In this document: piece by piece, positions 26,648-36,423 of the stretch | Layout of the letters: the number at the start of each line of letters is the position of its first letter | Position numbering within the stretch: position 1 is the stretch's first letter | Assembly (NCBI RefSeq): GCF_003940805.1 | Contig: NZ_CP034329.1 | Coordinates: 62,001 to 126,000, forward strand | DNA: 64,000 bases | Direction: 5' to 3' | Source of the DNA: Tabrizicola piscis | Lineage (GTDB): Bacteria > Pseudomonadota > Alphaproteobacteria > Rhodobacterales > Rhodobacteraceae | The notes under the pieces: model-generated | Told to the model about the DNA's origin: nothing | What the model saw: only the letters and a program-made list of their open reading frames with translations | Databases searched by the model: none | Position numbers and translations under genes: made by a program

Positions 26648-29600
26648 TCAACACCCTCCGCGTGCCTGTAGTCCCGTCACAGGACAACGCGCAAGCAGAC
26701 GCTCCAGTACCGCGATCCCGCTGGCGTCAGTTGGGCAGAACAGGCGCAGCTTCCAACTGATGATCTCCGAGAAGAAGCCATAGGCTTTGAGCCTATCCTT
26801 GGCAGCTTCCGAGAAGCCGGAGAGCTCGATCCGGTTAACGCCCATGACGCGGGACCGGTGCAACTCCATCCCCTCGGCCAGCCGCACGACGGTCTTGCCC
26901 TCAAGAACGAGAGCATGGATCTGCGCGGCCGAAAGCTTCGGCGCGTCATCCGCAAGCGTTGTCGCGACCCAAGCGGGCGAGACGCGGCGACCGATGATGC
27001 GCTGACCATCGTCCGTCTGCAGCCGGTAGACGCGGGTCTCGTCTTGGGGAAGCTGCTTCCAGATCGGCAGCAAGAGGCCCGCCACGATGTGCAGCGTGGA
27101 CTCGCTGTACTCCGGCACCTCGGCCAGTTCCGCAGTCCAGGCAGCGGCGAAGGCTGCGCGGTCGGCCTCGAGCCAGTGGGTTTCCTCCATCATCCGGGCT
27201 GGGACGGTGCTGGTCTCCATCGGCCGGATCAGCCGCAGGCGGGGCTCGATGGTGCCGTCGTCCAGCATCAGGCTGGTGGCCGGCACCTGCACCGCCGCCC
27301 GGCCCGAGCGGCTGTTGACCAGAAGCCGCGCCTTCGGGTCATCGAGCCAGTCCAGCGCGTCCGCGAGGGAGGTCGGCGTGTTGCGGCGCTTTTCCGCGAT
27401 GGTCAGCAGTTGGGTTTCCGCGCCGGACCCGGGATGGGTGTAGATCACCCGCGCATCCGTGACACGGAAGCTTTCTGCGCGCAGCGTCTCGAGTCCAAGG
27501 TCATAGACCCCGGCCGCGATGGCGCCTTCGATCCGCTGATCGAGCAATTCCTCGAAGGCCGAGAACAGCACGGCCTGCATGTCGATCGTCAGCGCCAACA
27601 GGCGATTGAGGAAGGTGGTGATCGGGGGCAGCTCATCCTTCAGACCGTTTTCATCGGTCAGGCTGAGCCCCGTCGCATCCTCGAAGGCCCCAAGCGAGCA
27701 TCCCGCCACATCGCCGCGGTAGATGTGGCGGTAGAGCTGGCGCAGGGCATCGCGGGCATAGGGGCTTTCGAGATTGTCCTCGGGTCGGAACAGCCCTTGC
27801 CCGCCGGTCTGGCGCTGACCGCGTGTAATGGCACCCAGCGTGTCGAGGCGGCGCGCGATGGTCGAAAGAAACCGCTTCTCCGCTTTCACATCGGTGGCCA
27901 CCGGCCGGAACAGCGGCGGCTGCGCCTGATTGGTGCGGTTGGTGCGGCCCAGACCCTGGATGGCCGCATCGGCTTTCCAACCGGGCTCCAGAAGGTAGTG
28001 GACCCGCAGGCGCTGGTTCTTGGCGCCTAGATCGGCGTGATAGCTGCGGCCCGTGCCCCCAGCATCGGAGAAGATCAAGATGCGCTTCTGGTCATCCATG
28101 AAGGCAGCGGTTTCCGCGAGGTTGGCAGACCCCGCCCGGCTTTCCACGACGAGCCGCGCCGCAGGACCCTCGCCCTTGCGCACGATGCGGCGCGACCGGC
28201 CCGTGACCTCGGCCACGAGATCGGTGCCGAAGCGCTGGACGATCTGGTCGAGCGCCCCCGGCACGGGCGGTAATGACGCCAGTTTTTCGATCAGGGCGTC
28301 ACGTCTACGAGCTGCCTCGCGACATTCGACCGGCTGGCCATCTCGCACGACGGGCCGGGAGGACAGATTGCCTTCGCTGTCGGTGAAGGGCTCATAAAGC
28401 TGCACCGGGAAGGAATGGGCGAGGTAGTCCAGGACATATTCCCGCGGGGTGATGTCGACGCGGATGTCGTTCCACTCCTCGGTCGGGATCTCCGACAGCC
28501 GCCGCTCCATCAGCGCCTCGCCGGTCGAGACGATCTGGATGACGGCCGCATGGCCTGCGGCCAGGTCGGCCTCGATGGCGGCGATCAGGGTGGGGGTTTT
28601 CATTGAGGTCAGCATATGGCCGAAGAAGCGCTGCTTGGCGGACTCGAAGGCAGACCGCGCGGCGGATTTGGCCTGGCGGTTCAGCGTTCCACGATCGCAC
28701 GTGATGTTGGCCGCCTCCATCGCAGCTGCGAGGTTGTTGTGGATGATGGCGAAGGCCCCGGCGTAGGCATCGTAGATGCCGCGCTGCTCGGGGGTCAGCG
28801 CGTGTTCGAGAATCTCGTATTCGACGCCATCATAGGAAAGCGACCGGGCGGTATAGAGGCCGAGCGACCGCAGGTCGCGGGCGAGGACCTCCATCGCCGC
28901 GACGCCGCCTGCCTCGATAGCCTCGACGAATTCCGCCCGCGTCGCGAAGGGGAAATCTTCCCCACCCCAAAGGCCGAGCCTTTGCGCATAGGCAAGGTTG
29001 TGCACGGCCGTGGCGCCGGTGGCCGAGACATAGACCACGCGGGCATTGGGCAGCTTGTGTTGCAGCCGCAGGCCCGCCCTGCCCTGCTGCGAGGCCTCGG
29101 TGTCACCGCGCTCGCCCTTCGATCCGGCGGCATTCGCCATGGCATGGCTTTCATCGAACAGGATCACCCCGTCGAAATCCGCCCCAAGCCAGTCGACGAT
29201 CTGGTCGACGCGGGATTTCTTGGCGCCCCGCTCTTCGGAGCGCAGGGTGGCGTAGGTGGTGAAGAGGATGCCCTGAGTGAGCGGGATGTCGCGGCATTGC
29301 GCAAAGCGCGAGAGGGGCGTCACCAACAGCCGCTCTTGGCCAAGCGCCGACCAGTCGCGCTGCGCGTCCTCGAGAAGCTTGTCGCTCTTCGAGATCCAGA
29401 GCGCCTTGCGGCGACCTTGGGCCCAGTTGTCGAGCACAATCCCGGCCGATTGGCGGCCCTTGCCCGCGCCCGTGCCATCGCCAAGGAAGAAGCCGCGGCG
29501 GAAGCGGACGGCGTCCGCGGCATCGTCAGGCGCGGCCGAGACCATGTCGCCAGTTTCATCGACGGTCCACGATCCGGCGAGATACGCGCCATGCGCCTCG

Positions 29601-31009
29601 CCTGCGTAGATCACGGTTTCAAGCTGCGCATCAGAGAGCAGGCCGTCGTGCAGGACGGCTGGCGGCAGCTTGGGGCGGTAGCTGGGTTTCGGCGGCGAGA
29701 CGGACGCCATGGCCGTAGACTGCACCAGTTTGGTCGGGTGCGGTGCCGCGCCGGGGATGTCGATGGCCTGCAGGCGGAAGGTCTCGTAGATCGCTTCGGA
29801 AAGGCGCGAAGCGCCGATGTCGTCCGCCGTCTCGCGCAGGGTGTATGCAAGGTCCTCGGCATCGGGCGTGGTGACATGCGCATCCATCCTGGCCGACGCC
29901 GTTGACCGCGAGGGTCGAGCGGTGAGGCCGGAGGAACGGCCCGGAATTCCCCGGAAAGAGGAAATGGGCTGGGAGCATGCGCCCACACCCGCATCCAACT
30001 CGAGGCGTTGCGGGACCTCGGCGGTGATCCGGGCAAGGAGGTGGGCCACATCCGGCGAAATCGGGCGTGCCAGATCGGCTGTGATGCCGCCCGGCTCGCC
30101 GCCGCGGCATTTGTCGAAGACCGAGATCCGGGTCTCGAAGCTGGTCCCGTGCTTGGCGAAAGCAGCGCCCGACACAGCGCCGGTGAAGACCAGATGGGCA
30201 GACTCGGTCAGGCGGGCGAAGGTTTCCGCCCAGGCGGGCGCATCGGGCGCGAAGTTGGCCCCGGTGATGGCCACGAGCCGACCACCGGGCACAAGGCGCG
30301 CAAGCGCCGAGCGCAGATGCCGGGCCGTCGCCTCGGTCGTCCGACCATCGACATGTGCAACCGCCGAAAATGGCGGGTTCATCAGGATGACGCTCGGGCG
30401 AAGGCCTGCGTCCAGATGATCGTCGATCTGTGCGGCATCAAAGGTGGTGGCGGCGCGCCCTGGAAAGAGAAGACGCAGAAGATCGGCGCGGGTGTCTGCC
30501 AACTCGTTCAGCGCGAGGCTGCCGCCGGCGATTTCCGCGAGGATCGCCAGAAGGCCGGTCCCGGCCGAAGGCTCGAGGACCAGGTCACGCGGCGTGATCT
30601 GCGCAGCAGTGAGCGCCGCGAGCCCCATGGGCAACGGCGTCGAGAATTGCTGGAAGCGCTCCATCTCCTCCGAACGCCGGGTATGCGTGGGCAAGAGGTC
30701 CGCGACCTTGGCGAGGATCGGCAGCAGTGCCGAAGGCGATCCCGCACGGGCGAGCAGCGCACGGCCGAACTTCCGCAGGAAGATGACCAGCGCCACCTCG
30801 CCCGCCTCATAGGCAAGCTTCCAGTCCCAGGCACCATCGGCATCGGAGCCGCCAAAGGCGCGTTCCATCTCGAGGCGCAGACGCAGCGCGTCGATCTGGA
30901 AGCCTTGGGCGAGATCGGGCTGCAGCACCTCGGCCACGGCGAGGATCGCGGGCGCGGGATCGCGAGATGGAACAGGAACTGGAGGCGCGACAGCAGCGAG
31001 ATAGGTCAT
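26648..31009 (-). CDS. Strawberry-notch-type helicase fused to a methyltransferase
   Basis: 1,453 residues. The N-terminal methyltransferase-like domain has EPSAGTG (146-152) and NPPF (211-214), as in adenine-N6 DNA methylases. A helicase follows, with GDGTGAGKGRQ (510-520, Walker A), FDESHAM (618-624, motif II) and, later, a C-terminal domain with GLGRTNRTNQAQ (motif VI-like), the pattern of bacterial strawberry-notch proteins. These giant proteins are conserved in alphaproteobacterial plasmids and ICEs; proposed roles are DNA processing or protection against host defences, unproven. The gene heads the leftward sno-toprim pair and diverges from the small gene at 31187. Confidence 0.88.
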   Translation of the reverse strand: MTYLAAVAPPVPVPSRDPAPAILAVAEVLQPDLAQGFQIDALRLRLEMERAFGGSDADGAWDWKLAYEAGEVALVIFLRKFGRALLARAGSPSALLPILAKVADLLPTHTRRSEEMERFQQFSTPLPMGLAALTAAQITPRDLVLEPSAGTGLLAILAEIAGGSLALNELADTRADLLRLLFPGRAATTFDAAQIDDHLDAGLRPSVILMNPPFSAVAHVDGRTTEATARHLRSALARLVPGGRLVAITGANFAPDAPAWAETFARLTESAHLVFTGAVSGAAFAKHGTSFETRISVFDKCRGGEPGGITADLARPISPDVAHLLARITAEVPQRLELDAGVGACSQPISSFRGIPGRSSGLTARPSRSTASARMDAHVTTPDAEDLAYTLRETADDIGASRLSEAIYETFRLQAIDIPGAAPHPTKLVQSTAMASVSPPKPSYRPKLPPAVLHDGLLSDAQLETVIYAGEAHGAYLAGSWTVDETGDMVSAAPDDAADAVRFRRGFFLGDGTGAGKGRQSAGIVLDNWAQGRRKALWISKSDKLLEDAQRDWSALGQERLLVTPLSRFAQCRDIPLTQGILFTTYATLRSEERGAKKSRVDQIVDWLGADFDGVILFDESHAMANAAGSKGERGDTEASQQGRAGLRLQHKLPNARVVYVSATGATAVHNLAYAQRLGLWGGEDFPFATRAEFVEAIEAGGVAAMEVLARDLRSLGLYTARSLSYDGVEYEILEHALTPEQRGIYDAYAGAFAIIHNNLAAAMEAANITCDRGTLNRQAKSAARSAFESAKQRFFGHMLTSMKTPTLIAAIEADLAAGHAAVIQIVSTGEALMERRLSEIPTEEWNDIRVDITPREYVLDYLAHSFPVQLYEPFTDSEGNLSSRPVVRDGQPVECREAARRRDALIEKLASLPPVPGALDQIVQRFGTDLVAEVTGRSRRIVRKGEGPAARLVVESRAGSANLAETAAFMDDQKRILIFSDAGGTGRSYHADLGAKNQRLRVHYLLEPGWKADAAIQGLGRTNRTNQAQPPLFRPVATDVKAEKRFLSTIARRLDTLGAITRGQRQTGGQGLFRPEDNLESPYARDALRQLYRHIYRGDVAGCSLGAFEDATGLSLTDENGLKDELPPITTFLNRLLALTIDMQAVLFSAFEELLDQRIEGAIAAGVYDLGLETLRAESFRVTDARVIYTHPGSGAETQLLTIAEKRRNTPTSLADALDWLDDPKARLLVNSRSGRAAVQVPATSLMLDDGTIEPRLRLIRPMETSTVPARMMEETHWLEADRAAFAAAWTAELAEVPEYSESTLHIVAGLLLPIWKQLPQDETRVYRLQTDDGQRIIGRRVSPAWVATTLADDAPKLSAAQIHALVLEGKTVVRLAEGMELHRSRVMGVNRIELSGFSEAAKDRLKAYGFFSEIISWKLRLFCPTDASGIAVLERLLARCPVTGLQARGGC

Positions 31010-31128
31010 CGGGGAACTCCGGAATGAGGGACAGGACCAGCCCCGGACACCCTCTCTCGGGCACCCTCAGGCCTGATCTTCCCCGGCCCCCCTCTTCCTC
31101 TCGAGCCGACGCGTCCCGGACGCTTGGC

Positions 31129-31157
31129 TTGATTTTGTTCCTGTTATGTTCTATATT
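31129..31157 (+). promoter_or_regulatory. Sigma-70-type promoter for the 98-residue gene
   Basis: TTGATT (31129-31134) and TATATT (31152-31157) are separated by exactly 17 bases, 30 bases before the ATG at 31187. This is the only strongly promoter-like sequence in the divergent region between sno and this gene. Confidence 0.6.
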
Positions 31158-31186
31158 GGGGATCAAGCCAGTAAGGGAGTTTCCCG

Positions 31187-31483
31187 ATGGACAGCACCAC
31201 ATACGACTTGCCCGCAACGCCCAAGCAGATCGCCTATGCGCGGTCCCTCGCCTTGCGCAACCAGACCCTTCTGCCGTGGGAGGTTCAGCAGGACCGCCGG
31301 TCCCTGAGCGCCTGGATCGAGGCACAGGCCCAGCTGAAGCCGGTATCCGAAATGGATCGGCTGCCCACGTCGAAGCAGGTAGCCTTCGCGGAGAAACTCG
31401 CGCGGATCAAACGCCGCGCCGTCCCGGACGAGTGCTTCCGCGACAAAGGGCTGATGTCGAAGTGGATCGACGGGAACAGGTGA
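31187..31483 (+). CDS. Small protein with a duplicated KQ-x-x-[YF]-A motif
   Basis: 98 residues. Two repeats of the same helix-turn motif are visible: TPKQIAYARSLALRN (about residues 11-25) and TSKQVAFAEKLARIK (about 61-75), each followed by a Trp-containing helix (LSAWIEAQ; MSKWIDGN). Such repeats occur at the ends of DNA-processing enzymes on plasmids. It is a small, basic, probably nucleic-acid-associated protein. A promoter and the ribosome binding site AAGGGAG precede it. Function unknown. Confidence 0.65.
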   Translation: MDSTTYDLPATPKQIAYARSLALRNQTLLPWEVQQDRRSLSAWIEAQAQLKPVSEMDRLPTSKQVAFAEKLARIKRRAVPDECFRDKGLMSKWIDGNR

Positions 31484-31517
31484 TCGAGCATCTCAGACGA
31501 GCGGCAACTGTGCTCTG

Positions 31518-31734
31518 TTAGATGTACTCGAAGTCGAGATGTGATGCCAGCAGTGGGATGCCCTTGCGTTTGGCCCGGGAGACAGGTCGTTGCAAGGAAC
31601 GCCGCGCAAACCCGGAAACCACCTTTCCAAAAGTAGCACCCCTGTTGACCCGCGATTGCCTTGGCTAAAAGCAGGACATCTTCATCGAGAGAAAGGGTTG
31701 TGTGCGTGGTGCACCTATGCAGATTCAGCGTCAA
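31518..31734 (-). pseudogene. Frameshifted VapB-like antitoxin remnant
   Basis: The minus strand reads TLSLDEDVLLLAKAIAGQQG in one frame and, after a one-base shift near 31635, FGKVVSGFARRSLQRPVSR and KGIPLLASHLDFEYI then stop. Together this is the usual layout of ribbon-helix-helix VapB-type antitoxins. No intact PIN toxin follows downstream (31517 and below), so the pair has decayed. The family call is from pattern memory. Confidence 0.5.
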
Positions 31735-31779
31735 ATGGGGTGTTGGTCGGGTTCATCAAAGGCTGATTTTCGGCACATG

Positions 31780-32535
31780 CGATTGGAAGTCTACACCAAC
31801 ATGGCCCTTACCGGGCCTGTCGGCTTGGACCGCGTCGGCAGGTAAATCGCGGCTGATCAGATCATCCCCCTGACGCTGGACCTGTGGAAAAATCGGCCAA
31901 CTTCATCTTTGCCGATGCCGACCCTGACATTGCCGCGACCGGGGCGGTGAAGAATTTCACTCTGAATGCAGGGCAGGTCTGTTAGGCGGGCACGCGGCAT
32001 TCTATGCGGCGCGCAGAGTATCCGACGTTCGTGACGGCGGTAAAGCGCGTGGCCGAGGCACTTGTGCCCGGCGAAACACTTGGGGCCGACCATCACACCA
32101 CAGCAGTTTGGCCGGGTGCGGGCGTTCTTCGACGTGGCGAAATTGGACGGGGCCAAGTTGATTACTGGTGGCGCAGCTGCCACGATCACAGGGCAGGACG
32201 GCGGCTTCGACATCGCCCCGGCAGTCTATGCTGATGTGATCAACGATATGCGCGTGGCCCTCGAAGAGGCATTCGGCCCAGTGGGCGTGCTCATCCCCTT
32301 TGACACCGACCATAATGCGAGCCGTATCGCCAATGGCAGCGACCATGGCCTGATTGGCGCGCTGTGAACCCGCACTATCAGTCGTGGCCTGCGCGTGGCC
32401 GTCCGGGTAAAGGCAGGGCAGTGTCTCATCAAGGTCTAGAATACGGTGTCGTTGCAAACGCCCTTTGGCGTCCACAAAAACAATGAATATGGCCGCAAAA
32501 AGGGCATCGAGGCGATCCACCACTATTCACACTTC
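31780..32535 (+). pseudogene. Aldehyde dehydrogenase remnant
   Basis: Fragments of an NAD-dependent aldehyde dehydrogenase (betaine-aldehyde/gamma-glutamyl-type) in several frames. ANFIFADADPDIAATGAVKN with AGQVC (catalytic Cys region) ends in a TAG at 31983. FGPVGVLIPFDTDHNASRIA and HGLIGAL follow, with a stop at 32367, then ISRGLRVAVRVKAGQ and TPFGVHKNNEYGRKKGIEAI to about 32535. Stops and at least one frameshift (run of A near 31885) show it is dead, and the N-terminal half is missing. It lies upstream of a Zn alcohol dehydrogenase cluster, so it was probably the partner enzyme of that pathway. Confidence 0.88.
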
Positions 32536-32763
32536 GGGATGACAACGGTCAGAATGCAGCGCGTTGCATTGCTGCTTCACATTGATATTGTTGCTGAATA
32601 TTCGCTGGTCATTATTCAATCACAGAAAAGCGCACAGTGCCTGTTCATTGCGTTCGCTGATCAGGTCATACTCGTTGTGCCAAACTGCGCTAAAGGACCG
32701 GCGGAGACATCCGATTACGACCCACGGAAATCCGCCGTTATTTGATATATGAAAGGGTATCTG

Positions 32764-33705
32764 ATGTTGTCACGTCGCTCCTTCGCCCTGACGGGCGCCG
32801 CCTTTGGCACAAGTGCCGCACTCCCCGCTTTTGCCCGCGCGCCGCTTGGTGTGACCCTGCCCAGCTTTCACCGTGTCAAAGTCGGCACTACTGAGGTGAC
32901 AGCGCTTTTAGACGGCGTTCTGGCGCTGAGCCCTGATTACTTCTCGGGCGTCGATCCCGCCAATATGGCCGCTATCCTGGAGTCGGTCGGACAAGATTCC
33001 ACGCTGGAAACGCCGATCAACACCTTCGTCGTGAACACGGAAAGCGGGACCTATCTGGTCGATGCAGGTCTTGGAGGCGCACAGCTTTTCGGCCCCGGCC
33101 TTGGCAATACGCTGGCCAACCTGACCGCCGTTGGCATCACGCCCGACCAGATCGACGGCGTGATCCTGACCCACGCTCACCCCGATCACGCCGAGGGGCT
33201 GGTGGACGCGGAAGGCAAAGCGGTCTTCCCGAATGCCGAGATCGTCATCCATGAAGCCGAGATGAAGTTCTGGGGCGATGACGCGATCCTGGCTCAAGCC
33301 CCCGACAGTGCCAAGGGCCTGTTCGAATCCGCCCGTCGCACGCTTGGCGCCTATGCCGACCGCACGCGGCAAGTGGCCGAAAGTGAGGTGTTCCCCGGCC
33401 TGACGCTGAAGCACGCGCCTGGCCATACGATGGGTCATTCGGTGCTGCACATTGCCAGCGGTGACCAGCAGATGATGATCATGGGCGACACGCTGCACAA
33501 CATCGCCATCCACACGGCGGTGCCTGAGGCCGGTTTCGGGTTTGATACCGATGCCACCCTTGCGGCGCAGTCGCGCCGCAAACTGTTGGAAATGGCAGCC
33601 GCCGATGGCATCCTGACGGCGTTCACCCATGTCAACTTCCCCGGCTTTGGCAAATTCAAGGCCAAGGACAGCGGCTTTGTCTATCTGCCGGCTGATTGGG
33701 TCTGA
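32764..33705 (+). CDS. Exported metallo-beta-lactamase-fold hydrolase
   Basis: 313 residues from the ATG at 32764 (an in-frame ATG at 32749 is less likely). The N-terminus has a twin-arginine signal (SRRSFALTGAAFG), so it is probably exported folded by Tat. The MBL zinc motif is THAHPDHAEG (about residues 137-146), with further metal ligands in APGHTMGHS and IMGDTLHN. Related secreted MBL proteins include lactonases and organophosphate or alkylsulfatase-like hydrolases; the substrate cannot be told from sequence. The gene follows the dead aldehyde dehydrogenase and precedes the 2OG oxygenase. Confidence 0.85.
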   Translation: MLSRRSFALTGAAFGTSAALPAFARAPLGVTLPSFHRVKVGTTEVTALLDGVLALSPDYFSGVDPANMAAILESVGQDSTLETPINTFVVNTESGTYLVDAGLGGAQLFGPGLGNTLANLTAVGITPDQIDGVILTHAHPDHAEGLVDAEGKAVFPNAEIVIHEAEMKFWGDDAILAQAPDSAKGLFESARRTLGAYADRTRQVAESEVFPGLTLKHAPGHTMGHSVLHIASGDQQMMIMGDTLHNIAIHTAVPEAGFGFDTDATLAAQSRRKLLEMAAADGILTAFTHVNFPGFGKFKAKDSGFVYLPADWV

Positions 33706-33787
33706 TCCCAAACAAAACGGATGGATGGGGATATCCCCTTCCATCCGCCCGATCTTCCCGCCTCATGCCCCGAAAGTTCCCGACATC

Positions 33788-34588
33788 ATGACCCAGCTTG
33801 CCGTTGATTCCCGCGTTGTCGCCCGCTTGACCGGCACCTTGCCCGAAGGCGGTTTTGAAGAGGGCACGCCGATCTGGGCCTGTGACGCGCCGGGCCTGCT
33901 GGACCCAGCCGACGCACCCGAAACACGGCTTGACGCCGTGCCATTGGGTGAAAAGCTGGCCTTTCTGATGGAAGACGTGATCACCCGCGCCGAGGCCGCG
34001 CGGTTCATCGACCTGACCGAAAGTCTGGGCTACCGCGATGCCGCCCCCGGCATTCAGACCCCGCCGGGCATGCGCCGCAACAAGACCGTGCACTGGATTG
34101 CGCCCGAGGCGGCCATGGCGGAACTGCACCGCCGCATGAAATCCTTGCTTCCCGCGACGCTTGAAGGGCGCGCACTGTCACCGCGTCTTAGCCAGCGGAT
34201 CAACATGTACCGTTACGATATCGGGGATGAATTTAACCTGCATACCGATGGCGACTGGCCGGGATTCGGGCTTTCGACAGACGGAACGGGCATGGCGCAA
34301 TGGCGCGGCACCCATTCGATGCTGACGATGCTATTGTACCTGAACGGTTCCGAGGATGGCATCATCGGCGGCGAAACGGTGCTTTACGACAAGGGCGAAG
34401 CCGGGGCCACCATCACCCCCCACACCGGGCGGGCTCTGTTCTTTCGCCACGGGCAGAACCGGGCGTCAGTGTTGCATGCAGGCGCACGGCTGGGCGCGGG
34501 TACCAGCAAATATGTGGCGCGCATCAACGTCATGTATGATCTGCAATCAGTTGCAGCCGGTCAGTTCGAAGCACCAAGGTGCTTGTAG
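33788..34588 (+). CDS. 2-oxoglutarate-Fe(II) oxygenase
   Basis: 266 residues from the ATG at 33788. The jelly-roll core has the iron ligands His152 and Asp154 (LHTDGDWPG) and His230 (SVLHAGARL), with Arg246 near the end of the fold (YVARINVMY) as the likely 2-oxoglutarate anchor. It resembles the prolyl-4-hydroxylase-type family. The true substrate is unknown. The 3' end overlaps the convergent regulator gene by 28 bases. Confidence 0.8.
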   Translation: MTQLAVDSRVVARLTGTLPEGGFEEGTPIWACDAPGLLDPADAPETRLDAVPLGEKLAFLMEDVITRAEAARFIDLTESLGYRDAAPGIQTPPGMRRNKTVHWIAPEAAMAELHRRMKSLLPATLEGRALSPRLSQRINMYRYDIGDEFNLHTDGDWPGFGLSTDGTGMAQWRGTHSMLTMLLYLNGSEDGIIGGETVLYDKGEAGATITPHTGRALFFRHGQNRASVLHAGARLGAGTSKYVARINVMYDLQSVAAGQFEAPRCL

Positions 34589-36423
34589 ACCGTGGTGCGC
34601 GACATGCCCAGTTCCTGCGCCGCACGGGTTACGTTGCCGTCGTGGCGGCGCACGGCCGCACGCACGGCAAGGCACTGATCGGCCTTCCACTGCACGCCTT
34701 TACAACTGGCACAGGCATGTTGAATAGCAGGGGTTGACCTATTGACCAGCAGGCCTGCGAAATCCGCCATCTGCACAGGCCCGCTCTGGCGCCGCCCCGC
34801 GGCTTGGGCCATCGCCGCCCGCAATTCGCGCAGGTTACCCGGCCAATCATGTGCCGCCAGAAGGTCTGCGACCCCTCGCCCAAGCGTGGCATCAGCGCGT
34901 GCTGCCCGCGCAAAGCGCAATGCGAGCGCGGGCAGATCACTGCGGTCGTTCAACAATGGCAGGGTAATTACCGTCCCCATCGCTGCATAGCGCAGTTGTG
35001 GGACAAGGTCAGCCGCAGCCGGGGCAGTGGTCGCGCCGAGCAAGAACAGGACATCGGGCCGCACAAGCGCGCCGGTCATCGGATGGCGATATTCGCCCTG
35101 TTCCAGCAGCCGAGCGATGACCAACTGCAAGGGTCCGGCAAGGGCCGTCATGTCCCCAAGATACAGGCTGCCCCCTACCGCCTCGGCCAAAAGGCCCGTG
35201 CTTTCCGTCTGTCCCAGCAGTGTTGTGACTGCCTGCGTGGCATTCAAAGTGGCTGCATCCACCGCCACGAACGGCTTGCCCTTCCGCGCGATGGCATGGG
35301 CAATGCGGGCATAGGTTTCTTTGCCCGTACCACTTTGCCCGATCAGGCAGATTGGCTGGCCGTTGCGCGCCGCATCCGGCAGGCCGGACAGCGCGCGGCG
35401 TAGGGCGGGGTCATCCAGCACGATCTCGCGGAACGGGTCGGCTTCGCGGTCTGCGACAGCAACAGGTTTGGCGGGCATCGACACCACCGGGCTTTGCCGC
35501 CCCGCCAGCGCGAAGCTTGCGCGGTTTGCAACGCAGCGCATCGACACACCCGACCCCATTCTGTCACGCAGGCGCAGGGTTTCGCCCTGCAGCAGGCGCT
35601 GCGCAATATCCTCGAACTGCCGGTCGAACAGCCGGTCAAACCGTTCGGATAGCAGGTTTTTGAACCCGGTCAGAAACATCTCGCCCCGCCGGTTCACGGC
35701 ATGGATCCGAAACTCTTCATCCAGCACCAGCATGCCCACCGACAGCGTACCCAGATATTCCGGTCTTGGGTGGAACTGCAAAACGATCATCCGGTCATGT
35801 GTGGCGCGAATTAGGCTGTTTTCTATGTTGCTCGCCGACATCTGCACCAGCGCCGCCGTATGTTGCTGCCGGATCGTGGACCCTGATGACGCATCCAGCA
35901 CCCCCGCCAGACCACCTCGCCCGTCAAAGATCGGGGCCGAAATGCAACTAACATCGCCATGCGCGCGCAGGAAATGTTCGCCACCGTAAATCTGCGTCGG
36001 AGCGCGGTTGATGATGCACAGACCCAAGGCGTTCGTACCCCGTGTCGCTTCTGTCCAGACCGACCCCGCAATGACGGCTCGCCCTGCATCAGTATCGGCG
36101 AACTGACCGTCGGTCAGCGTGTCCAGCACCACCCCATCGGGCGATCCAAGCGCGATCATAAAATTTGACCCGGCGATCTGGTCGAACAGCAATTCCAGCT
36201 CTGGCCGGGCGAAATGGATCAGGTCGGCGTGGTCCGCGCGGCTGGCGCGAAAGGCTGTGTCGGTAAGAACCAGACCCTCGCTGCGCGCCAGCGGATCAAG
36301 GCCGAACCCAAGACTGCGCAGCCAGCTATCAGAGATATCACCCGGCAATGCGCCGCCCGGAAACCGCCCTTGCGATTCAAGCATCATGCGAGCGCGCGAC
36401 AGCGCCGCGCTTTGATGTGACAT
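34561..36423 (-). CDS. AcoR-like GAF-PAS-AAA-Fis regulator without GAFTGA
   Basis: 620 residues. The layout is an N-terminal GAF-type sensor (about 60-210), a PAS-like segment (about 225-290), an AAA+ domain with Walker A GQSGTGKET (about 355-363), and a C-terminal Fis-type HTH (DGNVTRAAQELGMSRTTVYKHL, quoted in part: NVTRAAQELGMSRTTVYKH). AcoR-type proteins activate acetoin or alcohol catabolism genes with sigma-54. Here the GAFTGA loop that contacts sigma-54 is absent: the sequence runs TTLLGQTESTGLLAEAVGG. It is divergent from the alcohol dehydrogenase gene, its probable target. Confidence 0.87.
   Translation of the reverse strand: MSHQSAALSRARMMLESQGRFPGGALPGDISDSWLRSLGFGLDPLARSEGLVLTDTAFRASRADHADLIHFARPELELLFDQIAGSNFMIALGSPDGVVLDTLTDGQFADTDAGRAVIAGSVWTEATRGTNALGLCIINRAPTQIYGGEHFLRAHGDVSCISAPIFDGRGGLAGVLDASSGSTIRQQHTAALVQMSASNIENSLIRATHDRMIVLQFHPRPEYLGTLSVGMLVLDEEFRIHAVNRRGEMFLTGFKNLLSERFDRLFDRQFEDIAQRLLQGETLRLRDRMGSGVSMRCVANRASFALAGRQSPVVSMPAKPVAVADREADPFREIVLDDPALRRALSGLPDAARNGQPICLIGQSGTGKETYARIAHAIARKGKPFVAVDAATLNATQAVTTLLGQTESTGLLAEAVGGSLYLGDMTALAGPLQLVIARLLEQGEYRHPMTGALVRPDVLFLLGATTAPAAADLVPQLRYAAMGTVITLPLLNDRSDLPALALRFARAARADATLGRGVADLLAAHDWPGNLRELRAAMAQAAGRRQSGPVQMADFAGLLVNRSTPAIQHACASCKGVQWKADQCLAVRAAVRRHDGNVTRAAQELGMSRTTVYKHLGASN

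Noticed and set aside
26858-31027. Several long + strand frames opposite the strawberry-notch gene
   Set aside because: All are antisense shadows of one continuous gene with recognised motifs.
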